A stretch of 64,000 bases of DNA from Cylindrotheca closterium (Eukaryota; Bacillariophyta; Bacillariophyceae; Bacillariales; Bacillariaceae): contig CAKOGP040000446.1 of the NCBI GenBank assembly GCA_933822405.4, forward strand, positions 554,737 through 618,736. The letters run 5' to 3'. The notes beneath the pieces are model-generated. The model was not told the DNA's origin. It searched no databases and saw nothing but the letters and a program-made list of their open reading frames with translations. Position 1 is the first letter of the stretch. The number at the start of each line of letters is the position of its first letter. The position numbers and the translations under genes are program-made. This document shows, in pieces, positions 11,437 to 22,836 of this stretch.

Positions 11437-12418
11437 CTGCGGTTTCTTCTTCAATACCAGTTACAGAGCACGCAATTGCTTTATATTGCGACTGCAGTTG
11501 TCTTTCTTTTTGTTGTTACCGGTGTATCGTTGGGTCAATTGTTTTTTGTTTGTTTGAAATGAGAGTGGTCGTCCCTTTTCTGGTAAACAGTAAAATAGTG
11601 TATTCAGTAATGCTATGGACGGACCACTCGATCGTCTATAATACCGGTATGATATTTTTAAAATGTAATATCGTATCGTTCACGACCCGGCTGTGTCTCT
11701 CTCTCGAAAACGGAATCTCGTCCATTCCTGCTGGCAGCCGAAAACTTTTTGATAGAACAGACTGCAATGGTCTTTTTTTTAATTCTTTGAGCATATGTGC
11801 AAAGTACGAATATATAGCTTCAAAGACTGAGTGATTGAATGATTGCCGAATACACTTATATATTATATCAAGCCACAACAATAGTATATGGATGATAGGA
11901 TGACACGCAGTAACAGATAGATAGGATCGAACGAAACAGCGAGCCTTTTTCTTTTACCAACAACTTGTACCAACCATCCAGTATGTATGTAGATGGCCGG
12001 TAGGTTTCCAGGATGCATGATGTTGCATGCGGAATTGACTGCGGTATAGTGGGGGTGGCTGAAAAGTAGGTTTTTATTATGGGACGGACAAACAAGTACT
12101 TACTAAGTCTAAAACAGATGAAAACGGACCGCCCCCCGCAACTCGTCTATCTCCGGATTTCATATCTCCGACTACTTTGACTACTAAATGGTTGTATGGC
12201 ACTCACTTTTAACCAGAAGACGTCCCGGCGCGGAATATACCCCTTTATATACGCATACCCGTAAATATAAATTTTATCGGGCCTTTCTGTCGTCCGGTTT
12301 CACCAGTAGTTCCAAACATATAATTTTACCTGTCGAACACAAAAACGTTGACATCAAAGTCAAGTCGTCAACAAACGGCGATATAATGAAAGGAAGTCCC
12401 TATTACATTTTATTCTAT
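11437..12418. other. Intergenic, no gene seen
   Basis: Short open frames only. One TACCGGTA at 11642-11649. Carries the promoter of the minus-strand gene starting at 11436. Confidence 0.55.
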
Positions 12419-12912
12419 TGATCAACCGTTTATTCGCCAAGGATCTTTTCTAAATTTCCATTGAGAGTGTGGGTTTGAGGACCAATGGTCCATTCGCTGT
12501 TGATTTCTGCTCCCCGTTTGGCCATCATCTTTCTTTCGGCTGCCTTGTTGCTTGACAAAGCTTGCAGCTCCTTGACTTTGGTTTGGTTCCATGGATCTGC
12601 GCCAAGTGCATTGGATTCCGTTTTTGGGTCTCAATGTATCATTTCTTTTTGCATTCTTTTTGACTTTCATGAGGTGGTTGGTGTTTCCTTCCTTGCCATC
12701 ATTGAATCCTGCTTCTTCCCAACGGCGCAGCTCCTTCTTCGCTTGTGCAAGTCATTTTTTGGCTGTAGTTCTACAAACCCTTTGGGGTATATGTTTCAAT
12801 ATCTCCTCAGTCGGTATCCAATTTGTCCTGTATTATTTGTCGTTTTACTAGTGGGTAGTGGTGGCCCTGCTTCCTCCTTGTCCAAGGCAGAATTTGTCGT
12901 TTTCCGCATATC
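12419..12912 (-). pseudogene. Degenerate coding remnant
   Basis: Reading minus-strand frames in turn gives protein-like, charged sequence to a stop near 12420: a start MRKTTNSALDKEEAG near 12912, then YPKGFVELQPKND, then QAKKELRRWEEAGFNDGKEG, and finally a tail with DPWNQTKVKELQAL and EWTIGPQTHTLNG. At least three frame changes or stops separate these pieces. The length and composition argue for a real former gene, but I do not recognise the family. It sits at the left edge of the retroelement zone. Confidence 0.4.
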
Positions 12913-13282
12913 GCACAACAAGAAATATTTCTCCTATTGCACTTCTTGTACAGTATATTCCTTAATATGATTAAGTCTAATTTGGCGCAAAAAGTGCAAC
13001 AGGAAATTGAGTATGGATAGAGATATTAACCTAAACGGATGAGAGACAACACACAATTGTGATTTTATTGTTCAGTTCCCGAACAATTTGTGAGAAACCT
13101 CGTTCAAGTTCGGCAATCGGGACTCAATAGAAGTAGTTGAATGGAACAACTGCATTTGCTTTTCGATTTCTTTGATCGGTTTCAAAATCATTTGATCGGT
13201 TTTGTGTCGCAGGACTTGTTTCGATTTCTTTGATCGGTTTCGCTTGATCTATTTCGATTTCTTCGGTTTCAAAATTTTGTGA
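12913..13282. repeat. AT-rich stretch with short tandem-like repeats
   Basis: Between about 13160 and 13270 the unit CGATTTCTTTGATCGGTTTC occurs about twice with degenerate partial copies. The array runs straight into the telomere-like sequence at 13283. No gene. Confidence 0.55.
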
Positions 13283-13300
13283 CCCTAACCCCAACCCTAA
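13283..13300. repeat. Interstitial telomere-like repeat
   Basis: CCCTAACCCCAACCCTAA: three imperfect units of the TTAGGG-type telomere repeat on the minus strand. It abuts the broken end of the copia polyprotein; the terminal TAG of that frame lies inside a TTAGGG unit. Confidence 0.7.
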
Positions 13301-14430
13301 TTGACATAAAGTCCCCTTGCAACAGTAGTCTGGAATATTTGACGGTACTCAGCACTGATTGTCTTTTCCAATTGCGTCTCCACAAGTAACATCATCGCTG
13401 ATTGGGCCTTCTTTTGCTCAGACGCGGTCATGTCTTTCACAAATTTGCGAGTGAAACAATCTCTCAGGAGCATTTTTCTCAATTCCGTATCCATAGCATC
13501 CTTTCCATCATCACCAAACTTCTTCAGTCCTTGATTGATGTAATACTGTTGGATGAAGTTCAGACCTTCGTCAGTATCGAACTTGGCCTTGATCTGCATC
13601 ATGCAACGAGCGATCAGAATAGCGTCATGCTCTTCATAATCAGCTTTCATCTCATTCCCAATCTGTTGGGAACATAGATTGTGCTGTGCTTCAAGGATTG
13701 CTTTACTGTTTTGAGTACTGCGACTTCCTTCCTTGGTACGAATACCAGATTTTAACTTGTTCTTCAACAGTTCCAATTCCCTCTCTCAATGCTTGCGTCT
13801 TGTCACAACTTGATTCTTGTTCTTATTGGCAGAACTGCCACTCCTGCTTGAAGGCCATTCTCTTGGTTTCTTTGGAACTTGAGAAAGGTTCAGCCCAGAC
13901 ATTGCAGCATGCGCATACGTTTGCCCAGATTGAGTGACTTTTGCTACTTGAGGCGTTTCAGGCTCAAATACAATCTCTTCTTCTGGCGGTTCTTGTAGGT
14001 CCTCCAGATCAGCAACAAGGCTCCCAATATCATCAGCTCCCCTATCGACATTTTCTTGATGGTGATCCAAATTGGCCACAATAGGTTCTTCCTCTTCATT
14101 GCCTTCATCACCCAAATCGTCGTCATCTGATTCATAGTCATCATCTCCACAGAATCTGACAGTGAGTTCTGGCATATCATTGACATCATTGTCTGCATCT
14201 GCCAAGAGCTCTTCTCTTTCGGAGTCATCGATATCATCGAGTTGTCCACGTAGATTGAAATCACGTTCATCTTCATCTTCAGGTTCATAGTCCTGATCAA
14301 AGGCTTCTTCTAAGTAACCTTGTTCCGTGTCATCCACTCCTGCAATTTGATTGCCATCTTGAAATGTCTCCAAATCTCTCTTCTTCTCAAAGAACTTCAT
14401 GGAAGTAACACCTTTGGTAGCAGCCCAAGC
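13301..14430 (-). pseudogene. copia linker and 5' end of reverse transcriptase
   Basis: An acidic, Asp/Glu-rich linker (FDQDYEPEDEDERDF) ends near 13786. A second frame (13776-13301) holds the conserved region leading into RVT_2, with GLKKFGDDGKDAMDTELRK and ASEQKKAQSAMMLLVE, and ends ARGLYVN-stop. The catalytic core is absent. Confidence 0.7.
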
Positions 14431-14650
14431 TTCAACACGCTGGATTACTTGATCGGTAACGGGTAGTACAACGACCTTGGGTCGGGAAATCATCCACTCC
14501 TGCAATTTGATGGCAATCTTGAGATGTGTCCAAATCTCTCTTCTTATCAAAAAACTTCATAGAAGTAACCCCCTTGGCAGCAGCCCAAGCTTCAACATGT
14601 TGGATTACTTGGTCGGTAACGGGTAGTATGACAACCTTGGGTCGGGAAAT
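14331..14650. repeat. 160-bp tandem duplication inside pol
   Basis: 14331-14490 and 14491-14650 are about 90% identical head-to-tail copies, both beginning CATCCACTCCTGCAATTTGA. Both encode ISRPKV, VTDQVIQ, VEAWAA and KGVTSMKFF. 160 is not a multiple of three, so the duplication itself shifts the reading frame. Confidence 0.9.
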
Positions 14651-15737
14651 CATCTTCTTAGCATTGAGGTTGAGCATGCGGTGCCCAGTACGTTGTCCCT
14701 TTGTAGGTTCAATGTCAATTGCTTTGATACTTTGTAGTTCCATCAAATTGGTGGAATCCGTCCCAATTGCATGAACATATTGTCCAAGTTCAGCAACCAT
14801 GTCACTCTTGTAGTTGATATTGACATTATCAATGAGTTGCTGTGGACTGAAATGTGATGAGATACTGTCTTTCTGGGGAAAGACATTCAATAGCTTGGCG
14901 GTGTGACGTCCAAGACATTCAGTGATCACCTTTGGGACCACTTTGTAGGGCAATCGTGCAAGAGCTACTCTAACTCTTTGTTTCAGCGTCCGATTGTTTT
15001 GCTCAGCGGTAGGCTCGTGGTCTCCAGCTGCAGCCGGATCAATAGTAACACCCATATCGTCTAGCATAACATTTGTTAGAGGAATGAATGCCCGATCACA
15101 CTTGACCGTCTTGACTTGAAAGCTTGCCTTGCTGCAAATACAGGGTCAGTCTTCAGGTTCTGCATGGGAATACATGAGCGATAACGCACAGTGGTATCAA
15201 TGCAGGTGAGAAACTTAGCATCTCCGATCTCCATATGATCAATACAGACGGTAATTGATCGATTATTTTGATACAATTCCTCTGGTGGACTGAAGAAGTC
15301 ATTGTACGTCTTCTTCCGAGTTGGTCTAGTTGACTTGCCTTTCAATGTAGATGCATCAGGTCCAAAGATTGCTTTGGCATGATTGATCGCTTCTTCAGTG
15401 ATAGGACAGTTCTTGATGAGACCAGATCGGATTGCATACTTCAAACTTTTTGTGCTTGGAGCATTGAGTATGTGCATTGCACTTCTCGCTTCCATTGCAG
15501 CCTTGACTTGTCTTGGAGTGAATCCTTCCTTGTTCTTTTGAACATCTTTTGAACAGTTGCCATCTTTGAGGTCATTTCAAGTCCAGCATATCCATTCTGT
15601 TTGTTTGAAGAAAGTTCGAAATGGGGTTGATTATTTAAGTTGTTTAACTGGCGACGGTACATCACACTTGTCTCTTTGGCACCTGGTTCGGCATTCGCTC
15701 CAAGTTGCTCCAACACATACACACCCTTATGATTCAC
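14432..15737 (-). pseudogene. copia integrase remnant
   Basis: Three consecutive frames. The first (15737-15441) covers the end of protease and pre-integrase; the next (15495-15076) the start of the catalytic core with VCIDHMEIGDAKFLTCID; the third (15067-14432) the core end and C-terminal domain with VFPQKDSISSHFSPQQLID and HRMLNLNAKKMISRPKV. These segments line up in order with the copia rve region and its conserved tail as I remember them from diatom elements. Frameshifts make it non-functional. Confidence 0.75.
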
Positions 15738-15740
15738 AAA

Positions 15741-16676
15741 TCAAATCTTTCTGTCTCCATCGCAATGCACAACAAAGGCATTGTCAGCATCAGTATCCAT
15801 AGTAATGCGGTATCCCGCAGCAATCATCTCGTGCATAGCAAGTACATTGGAAATTCCATCTTCATTGTGATAAACTGGAGGCGGAAATCTTCCTATAAAA
15901 CTTTCTTTGTCAAGAACTCTGCTGCCCAGATTAGTGTGCATATCAAGCTCCTTCTCAGCATGACGGAGTCCATGCATGAGCTCACCATTACAAATGGTGG
16001 TGTTTGTGCAACCACTGTCCATGATGACATGATCATACAACCCAAATGGATCTTGTTCCTTTCTGCGGCTTTGGATAAACTACAGACCTCGATCTGCTTC
16101 AGTAGCAAGATCAGGCAAATCTTCATTTTTCCTAGCATAATGCCAGTCGGCTTGAAGTTCGACATTTGTCGTTCCAGCAGGACATGGAATAAGATAGACA
16201 TCATTGCCATTCTCATCCTTTCCCTTGATAGCATCGTGGAAGTCATTTGACGTATCATAATAGCCAGTCTTCACGATCTGCGGAGTTCGAGCTTGAGTTG
16301 CCTCAAATCCTTGGCGCACTTGAGCACCATTGAATCCTTGATGGCCAAGTTGCATTCCGCTGAACGCAATTTCACCATTAGCATTCATTGAGTAAGGGAC
16401 AGTCACAGTGCCGCCACCTTGAGTTGGAATCTGCATGAGCTGCATTCCCGAAGGAACTTGCATCATTTGGTAACCTGTAGTACCAGTAAGTCGCAAAGGT
16501 GTGCTAACGCTTCTCGCAACACTTGATGCTCTACTTGTGGATGCTGAAGTTCCAGGAACTATAGCTGGAACAGTAGCTGGGACAGTTGCTCCAATCTGAT
16601 TGAGATTGAGCTTCTTCCCATAGTTGACATATTGATCCTGATTCTTCCATTGGATCTTTGGTAGCAGTCTGTCTGG
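15741..16676 (-). pseudogene. copia gag-protease junction and aspartic protease remnant
   Basis: Directly after the zinc knuckle comes a Pro/Thr/Gln-rich linker, then MDSGCTNTTIC (Asp near 16017-16019), the D-[ST]-G catalytic motif of a retropepsin. A frame change at about 16040 separates it from the gag frame. The protease would cleave the polyprotein. Confidence 0.7.
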
Positions 16677-17740
16677 GCATTTTGGAGACATATGGTCTTC
16701 GTTGCCACATACACAACATGCTGCCTTCTTCTTTCCATCCTTCGGTTTCCCTTTACCTTCATTAGGTTAGTCTTTTCCTTGGTACAGGTTCACTCCCGGA
16801 TTTTAAATCACATCCATGTGAATCTTCAACATATCTTGTGCTTTGCTGACCGTCTTTGGATAGTAATCCACTTCCCTGCAATAGTTTGTCTGAAGATCCA
16901 GCATCAGAGGAGCTGTTCTCGTTCGATCGCAGTTGCACAGAAATCCTGTTGCAAGAACCGCTTCAAAGATATCATCCTTGAACTTGTCTTGAGCAGTAGT
17001 ATCAGTGCTAGCAATAGCAGCATACACTTTTGTCTTGAACTTCATATAGATCTTGTAGGACTTCAGCCTGTCTCAAGAATCGTTCCTTGAAATGCATCAA
17101 AATGTTTCCTTGCTTCATAGCAAAGAACTTTTGGTTGGCTTCCCAGAAATCCAAGAAGTCATACTCAGCATTGGCACTCTTCTTCATTAATTGTTCAATA
17201 CGTTTCAAGAGTTCGATTGGATCTTCAAGAGTAGTCGTGAAATTGGCTTCGCCTCAAAGCTTGATATCCATCGCCTTCGAAACAAACTTCAGCATGATGT
17301 TTGATTTGATGGTTCTCTTGTTTATCTCAAAGTAGGCTTATCTTCGCATGTTCTCGTCGAGCTTTGCAGAATAGAGAATCTTGTTTTGGGCCATCTCTGT
17401 TTCTCTTGCAACAGCTTCACTTTGAGTTGGAGTGTTCAATCTTGGAGCGATTGCATTGAAGTCGATTGACTTCGCATCGCAAATCGATTTCACCATGTCT
17501 TTGGAGCACTTCATTCCAGAAGCTTGGATGTAGTCGATCACTCTTTCTTTGGCATCTTTGTACAACAATCTTGCCTTTCCATCCTTTTGTTGAAAATAGA
17601 TGTTTCACAGCTGTTGAACTTGGATTGCTCTTGACTTTCTGAGGAGTCACACGTCCTCTTCCACCACCGGATGAAGAACGTCCCATCGTCAACAAATCAC
17701 TCACTCCTTTGTAGATAAGGCAGTGCTTTTCTTGACGCAT
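16677..17740 (-). pseudogene. copia gag remnant with zinc knuckle
   Basis: Candidate starts are the ATG at 17740 or the internal one at MGRSSSGGGRGR. The frame breaks near 17580 and again several times before a CCHC knuckle at 16677-16717 (minus strand), C-CV-C-GNED-H-MSPK-C, an exact CX2CX4HX4C. Helical pieces with VYAAIASTDTTAQDKFKDDI and FWEANQKFFAMKQGN fit a capsid-like domain. Gag would package the element RNA. Confidence 0.7.
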
Positions 17741-17768
17741 TTTCGTTTTGTTGCCTTTTGTGATTGAA

Positions 17769-18027
17769 TGTTAGAATAAAGCAAAATGTGCTCTATCGTG
17801 AGTGCCTTTAGCGCTCAGAACAAACTCTCTGCAATCTAAATTCATAATCAACTATACAACACTTTCACGACAATAGTTCTCCTGTGTTAGGTGTACTTTG
17901 AGTGACATTGTTCCTATTTGATTAATGTTTGGCTTGAATTGAAAGTGAGTTCAACGATTTTCCCTTAGAAAATCCCTTGTTTACAGAACTCGATTTGACT
18001 TATTTAGTGAGCTTCCTTCTGCTAACA
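17769..18027. repeat. Possible 5' LTR of the copia element
   Basis: Begins TGTTAGAATAA and ends CTAACA, giving the TG...CA inverted termini expected of an LTR, and lies immediately 5' of gag. There is no second copy in the window to confirm it, and its right end overlaps a coding-like plus-strand frame (ELPSANTAHWLTDKN), so the right boundary is doubtful. Confidence 0.3.
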
Positions 18028-19250
18028 CGGCTCATTGGCTTACCGACAAAAATACCAAGGCCGGGTGGACAACTTGTATTCACGAGTTGAGAACTTCAAG
18101 TGCAACCGGAAGCCAGCCTCCACAGGCCTCCAGAACACTTAAGTTTGAATTGGATGAGAACACGATCTTGAAGGATTCTTTTACCCCAGTAAAAAAGGAG
18201 AAGAACGTGACAGGAAGCAAATCGTCTTATGAATTTGTTGGTGATCATGAAGCCGACGTCTCAGCTCCTGATTTTTCTGCCAAAACTCCGACGTAATCAT
18301 CACTTAAGAATATGACCATTCCGTGGACTTTTGAAGGTGACTTGTATTGATTCGCGGAGGTATTTTGAGATGCATTACTTGAACAAAAGATGACAATTGA
18401 AGAAGTTAACAACTTCACCAGTGTGATCAACAAAAGATCCGTAGATACAATCATCAAGGCAAATGCTCTGGCTGTGGTTTGCAATACTTTCAAGAGACAA
18501 ATTGTTGAAGCGGCAGAATTTGAGAACATGGCCGGGTTCTCCACCATTTATGATGGATCGATGGGGCCACCACCGGACGTATGATAGATGTTCAGTCTGT
18601 CGCGGAACTGAGCAATCATGGGCTGGAACATGGTCTGGCGACCATTGAGACCAAGGTTGAGGTTTTGAATGCGAAGATGCAAGATCTGGATGCTGCTCAC
18701 GGAATTTTGATCTTGGGCCAGCAAGAGATCCAGGAGGTCAAGAAATCGCTTGAGGTGTCTATGGCTTCTCTCTGTGAGAACGTGCTACCTGGCATTCTTG
18801 CAATGAAGGAGGAATACTATGAGGATCCTAGAAAAACTCTAGGTCAAAGAGTTCAATATCTGGAGAACCAAGCCAACTCCCACTCTGTGGGCACCAACCT
18901 GTTGAGCTCCTTAAGCAACACAGGCTCTGTGGATAGGAGAGGCCTAGCCATTGGCGGTTCTGCAAATCAGCTTGACACAGTCGTGGCCAGGCTTGAACAA
19001 CTAGATATGGCTAACGCCTCATTGAGAGAAGAAGTAGCCAGATTAACTGCTGACGCAGCATCTCAGCCGGAGTTGTCCCCAGCCCCTTTGTCAGCTATAT
19101 GCTTCAACAACTGAAAGAACGAGTCTCTCATTTGGAACAGAAAGACAATGAGGGTATTGCTTGAGAGGATTGACACTTTGAACAAACTTGTCAAGGTCAA
19201 CTCCATACTTGGCGTTAATCTGGATGAAGCGCAAGTTCATCTGAAGGTGA
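17980..19250 (+). pseudogene. Frameshifted coiled-coil gene remnant, possibly retroelement gag
   Basis: Successive plus-strand frames read as one protein. The first, to 18296, has ANTAHWLTDKNTKAGWTTC and FELDENTILKDSF. The second, about 18390-18584, has MTIEEVNNFTSVINKRS. The third, 18581-19114, is a heptad-rich coiled coil with TIETKVEVLNAKMQDLDA and VQYLENQ. A further piece, LERIDTLNKLVKVNSILGV, ends near 19250. At least three frameshifts. Its position among retroelement debris suggests an element-encoded structural protein; that is inference. Confidence 0.5.
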
Positions 19251-20170
19251 GTTCCAATGATGGGGAACACTTGTGGCTTTCTTTTCGGCTTGCTCACGTA
19301 GCCTTTTTCTTTTCTTTTCTTTTGTTCTTGCCGTTGTACTCTTTGGGGCTTGACTCGACAACATAAGGCTTTGAGGATGAGGAGATAATGAGGCGGGTTG
19401 CGCTTTCGAGACTTGGGCTTGCAACAGCGCCAAGGAAAGGCACATCCAAGAAGTTCTAGTGCATTGAAGGGAGGAGGTGGCACTCGCAAAGGCAGATATG
19501 GCTGTCTGCATGAACGGTTAGTTGAATGACAAAGTCGCATAATGCGACTGGATGAGAGGATGGAGGAACTACTGAGGACATTGCTGCATAAAAAGTCAAC
19601 TAGACTTCAAGAGGAGACCTCATCCATACCCCCTTGCAGCAAGGGCCACCACATGGTGACGGAAGGGTGGGACGGGATGACGGTAGAGAGGAAGACTACA
19701 ATCATCCGTAGGAGTCAAGTGGCATGGTTCACTTGATAGATGAGTTGGTTCATGCCCGTGGCAATGGCAGAGCCCTGCTGACAAATCTGAGGAAGAGTTG
19801 TAGTCGAAGTCGCAGCGGTCAAAGCGGAGGCATCGCCAGAGGGGACTTGGGCAACAGGCGGGGCAGGAGCAGGAGCAGGGACTGCAGCCGCTTGAGGAGC
19901 TGGAGCTGGAGTGGGAGCACCAGATAGGAGTGCATGAGGGCGATTGGTCGTCTCTGACTGATCATCACAGAGCTTCCAGGACTTAGTTTTAAAATGATAG
20001 TAATACCATTTCTTGTTGACTTTCGCTCAATTTTTCTTCCGATCATAGATGGCACAGGAAGATGTTCAAATTGAACTCCGGCGCCAAACTTGGAATGCCC
20101 TTTCTTGCCAGGATTCTTTTGGGCCTTGTTTTTGTCAAAGATTTTCCGCTTGTTCTGTGTGACGCGCTCT
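19251..20170. other. Retroelement-zone DNA without clear gene
   Basis: Short frames on both strands, some Arg/Gly- and Ser-rich, none with recognisable motifs. It may be decayed downstream parts of the flanking gag-like remnants. Confidence 0.4.
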
Positions 20171-20923
20171 TTATTTATTGGTTACGTGCAAGCAGTGATG
20201 GAATGCTTGCCACCACAGTTGAAACAGGGTCCCACTGCCTTTTGAGCCAAAAATGAAGAAGAAGACCAAGGGACCGCCCAATCCCTGGGCATCCCGATAA
20301 GGAAGAAGGTCTTCAAGAACGTTGCCCCACAATTGTGGTGTCATATGGTTGCACAGGTAATCATAGGACAAGTTCTCGCGGAACCAAGGACTGGTGGTTG
20401 TGTCAGGCCACCTTGTATACCACTTGCAGCTTTCTGCCACCTGGTCAGCGGCAAGTTCTGCGTAGCAATCAAACAGAAACACTGTCTTGGTCATGTTGAA
20501 ATTATCATTCTCTAACTGGCCTGTTTGTTCACCAATCGCATTCTTGGTAGGAAATACAATTGTGAAAACGTCCAGGATGTCATAGCGCCTGAAGTGCATT
20601 TGCATGTTGGCCAGGCCAACGCCAAGATTATAGCTTTCTTGAAGGTCTTGAACACTTTGCATGGTCTGCGGTTGGAGATCAAATGGGGTATGTTGATGCT
20701 TTGTGATGAGTTGAAAGAAGGCATGCTTCTTATCCGCATCCAACGCTGACCTGTTCTTTTTCTTCATGGCGACAAGCGAGCCACCAACATCAGTTGCCAG
20801 GGTCGCCTGTGTGGTGATGGTCACATCACCGATTGTGACCTGGTTGGCCTGATTGCGTGCTGGCATCGCGACTTGCCGAGGGTTCTGAACTTGCTGAGGG
20901 TTGGTGCTTGCTTGACCAAACAA
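20171..20923 (-). pseudogene. Second gag-like retroelement remnant
   Basis: A 250-codon open frame with no ATG at its beginning. Order: Gln/Asn-rich head, a helical region with LQESYNLGVGLANMQMHF, YDILDVFTIVFPTKN, ESCKWYTRWPDTT, LSYDYLCNHMTPQLW and QGLGGPLVFFFI. In another frame at 20188-20226 is a CCHC-like knuckle C-FN-C-GGK-H-SITA-C. I recall similar gag-like proteins repeated in diatom genomes. It differs from the copia gag at 16.7-17.7 kb, so it is a separate element. Cut at about 20920 by the RT fragment on the other strand. Confidence 0.55.
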
Positions 20924-21187
20924 AACATTATTTTGGTACTTTATGTGGATGATGCGTGTTTACTCTCACCAGACAAAAATCTTATCAACAGAGAAATTAA
21001 ATCCCTTCAAGAACAGTACAACCTCACCGACGATGGAGAACTACAGGATTACCTTGGTACCAGATTCACGAAATTACCAGATGGTTCCATATTATTGGAA
21101 CAACCACAAATGATCAACCAAATTTTGGAAATGGTTGGATTGGATGCTTCCGATTCCAGCCTCGTCCACCAAGATACCAATGCTTGA
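20921..21187 (+). pseudogene. Isolated copia reverse transcriptase fragment
   Basis: About 88 residues containing the RVT_2 active-site block ILVLYVDDACLLSP, then LTDDGELQDYLGTRF and PDGSILLEQPQMI, all typical of Ty1/copia RT. It begins and ends abruptly, between a minus-strand gag remnant and the Crinkler-like remnant, and is on the opposite strand to the 13-17.8 kb element, so it comes from a third insertion. Confidence 0.85.
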
Positions 21188-22836
21188 GAAGTCTGCTCTC
21201 CTGAATCTCTTTCAAACTGTAACGTGAATAATTCTGACAAACTTGAATGAAATTGACACTTGGTTTTCCTGTACTTTTGGATAACTCAGCATCTTTGCCT
21301 TGTTGCATTCTTGCAATCCAGTTCTCTAGTGGAACAGAAAGCTGAGTGAGATCTTGTGAGTTCTTGAACCTCAATTCATCTCCGCAAGCCAGCATGAAAA
21401 GGCAGCTGCAACCTCACCGACGTCTCCCTTTTTGGGGCGGCACAATGCAGAGGAGTATATCTTGATGGCCTTCTCCGACCAAACAGATGGGTGTTTGCCA
21501 CAGCCCATCAAGATACCACCAACCTTCTCATATAGATCGCAGTCCTGCACAAACAGGATCAGGAAGAAACGCAATCTCGGCCACTGCGGTCTGTTCTTGT
21601 GAAAAGTGAGTCAGATGTGCGTATCCCGAAGCCACTAGTTCTGATGCAAAATCAAACGACACTTGCCCCATTTGCAGCCAAAAGCGAAAAATACTTCTGC
21701 AGTGAGAGCTCCTGGCCCGCACCTCTCATTTGGAATGAGATATTTCCAAGTGCATCCTTCAACTTTCCGTTCAGTTGCAATCGTCCAAACAAGGGCCGTC
21801 CATATTGGGTTGCGAAATCAAACTCCGTAACAATGTTGCCGTTGATGCCCTCACCTACTGTTCCAAACTTGGATCCATCAGAGCGTGGCACAAGACCTGT
21901 CGTCGTAAGTTGACAGAACAGAGGGTACAGCTTTTTCCCTCCAACGTACTTTACGCTTGCATTCCTCGAGTCAGTTGAATGCTTTTGTTCCGCATAGTAG
22001 TTTGCCAATCTGGTGGTTGTACCCGCAAACACACAAACCACGTTGACGCCGTTTGGTTTATCAGGCAATCGGAGCCACCACCGTATGCATCGGAAATGCC
22101 AGCCATCACTGTTGCTGGTTAGGCGCTGTGACTCGTCAAAGAGCAATACAACCTTCTTTTTCTTATTATTTGTCTCGACGAAGGTCGCCATTTTCTCAGA
22201 AAGCTTCTTTTGACCTTCTTCACCCACTTGAAATTGACTCACGTCCAATGTCTCCGGAAAAATGCTGCCGTTTTGTGACAACATTTCTGGAGGATTTCCG
22301 TTTGTGCAGAGAATGAGTCTCACGTGGACGGTGTCGTTCGCCATTGCGCATTGCGACTCGTACAGCAGTTTTGTCTTGCCAGCTCCGCTGGATTGTATTA
22401 GTGGAAAACACGGCAAGATATACTCTTTTGACTGGTGTACTTTCCACTCAAAGAGTTTTTCCACCTCAGCGATCAATGCTATCAAGTCTCGTTTATACAC
22501 CATCTTGCTCGCATTAATGTCGAAATCAATGCTTGCAACCCGCTGCGATGCAGTTGCAGCAGTGCTAGAGATGAACGGTTTAGTTTCTCCAGTCTTCAAG
22601 AAATGAGCCAAGTCGATCTTCAGACGTTTTTGAGTCGGTTTGAAATAATCTTCATCTTCTTTCAAAGCCTCAATCGTTAGACATTTAGAGCTCTTCTTTC
22701 CACTAGTTACACCTTCATTGAACCATTCGTCGTTGTTAGTAATGTAGTTTCCAAGGCTGTTGTCATCAGCAGGTAAATTGGCAGCTTTTGATCTTTTTTC
22801 CCTTTGGTTGCTTCGTTCTTTCGCTCCTCGCTTCAT
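21188..22836 (-). pseudogene. Crinkler-like P-loop ATPase, frameshifted and truncated
   Basis: Starts at the ATG at 22836 with a basic head, runs 394 residues in one frame to 21652, then continues in other frames (21722-21528, 21574-21371, 21395-21188), so at least three frameshifts. The ATPase part has a Walker A-like QSSGAGKTK (about residue 152) and Walker B-like KVVLLFDESQRL, followed by VNVVCVFAGTTTRLANYY. This arrangement recalls the NTPase domains of Crinkler (CRN) and RHS-type proteins, which carry a nuclease-like C-terminal region; the shifted tail would occupy that place. The end is cut by the RT fragment at 21187. Family assignment is by motif memory only. Confidence 0.5.

Larger units (their letters stand above)
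13301..17768 (-). mobile_element. Truncated, decayed Ty1/copia-type retrotransposon
   Basis: Minus-strand fragments appear in copia order: gag with CCHC zinc knuckle, aspartic protease (DSGCTNT), gag-pre-integrase and integrase, an acidic linker, then the beginning of the reverse transcriptase region. The RT core (YVDD), RNase H and 3' LTR are missing because the element stops at 13301 beside telomere-like DNA. Many frameshifts divide the polyprotein, so the copy is dead. The integrase C-terminal half resembles, from memory, the copia polyproteins abundant in diatoms. Confidence 0.85.

Noticed and set aside
11437..11454. Upstream extension of the cysteine-repeat membrane protein
   Set aside because: The codon at 11454 is TTG; ATG at 11436 used.
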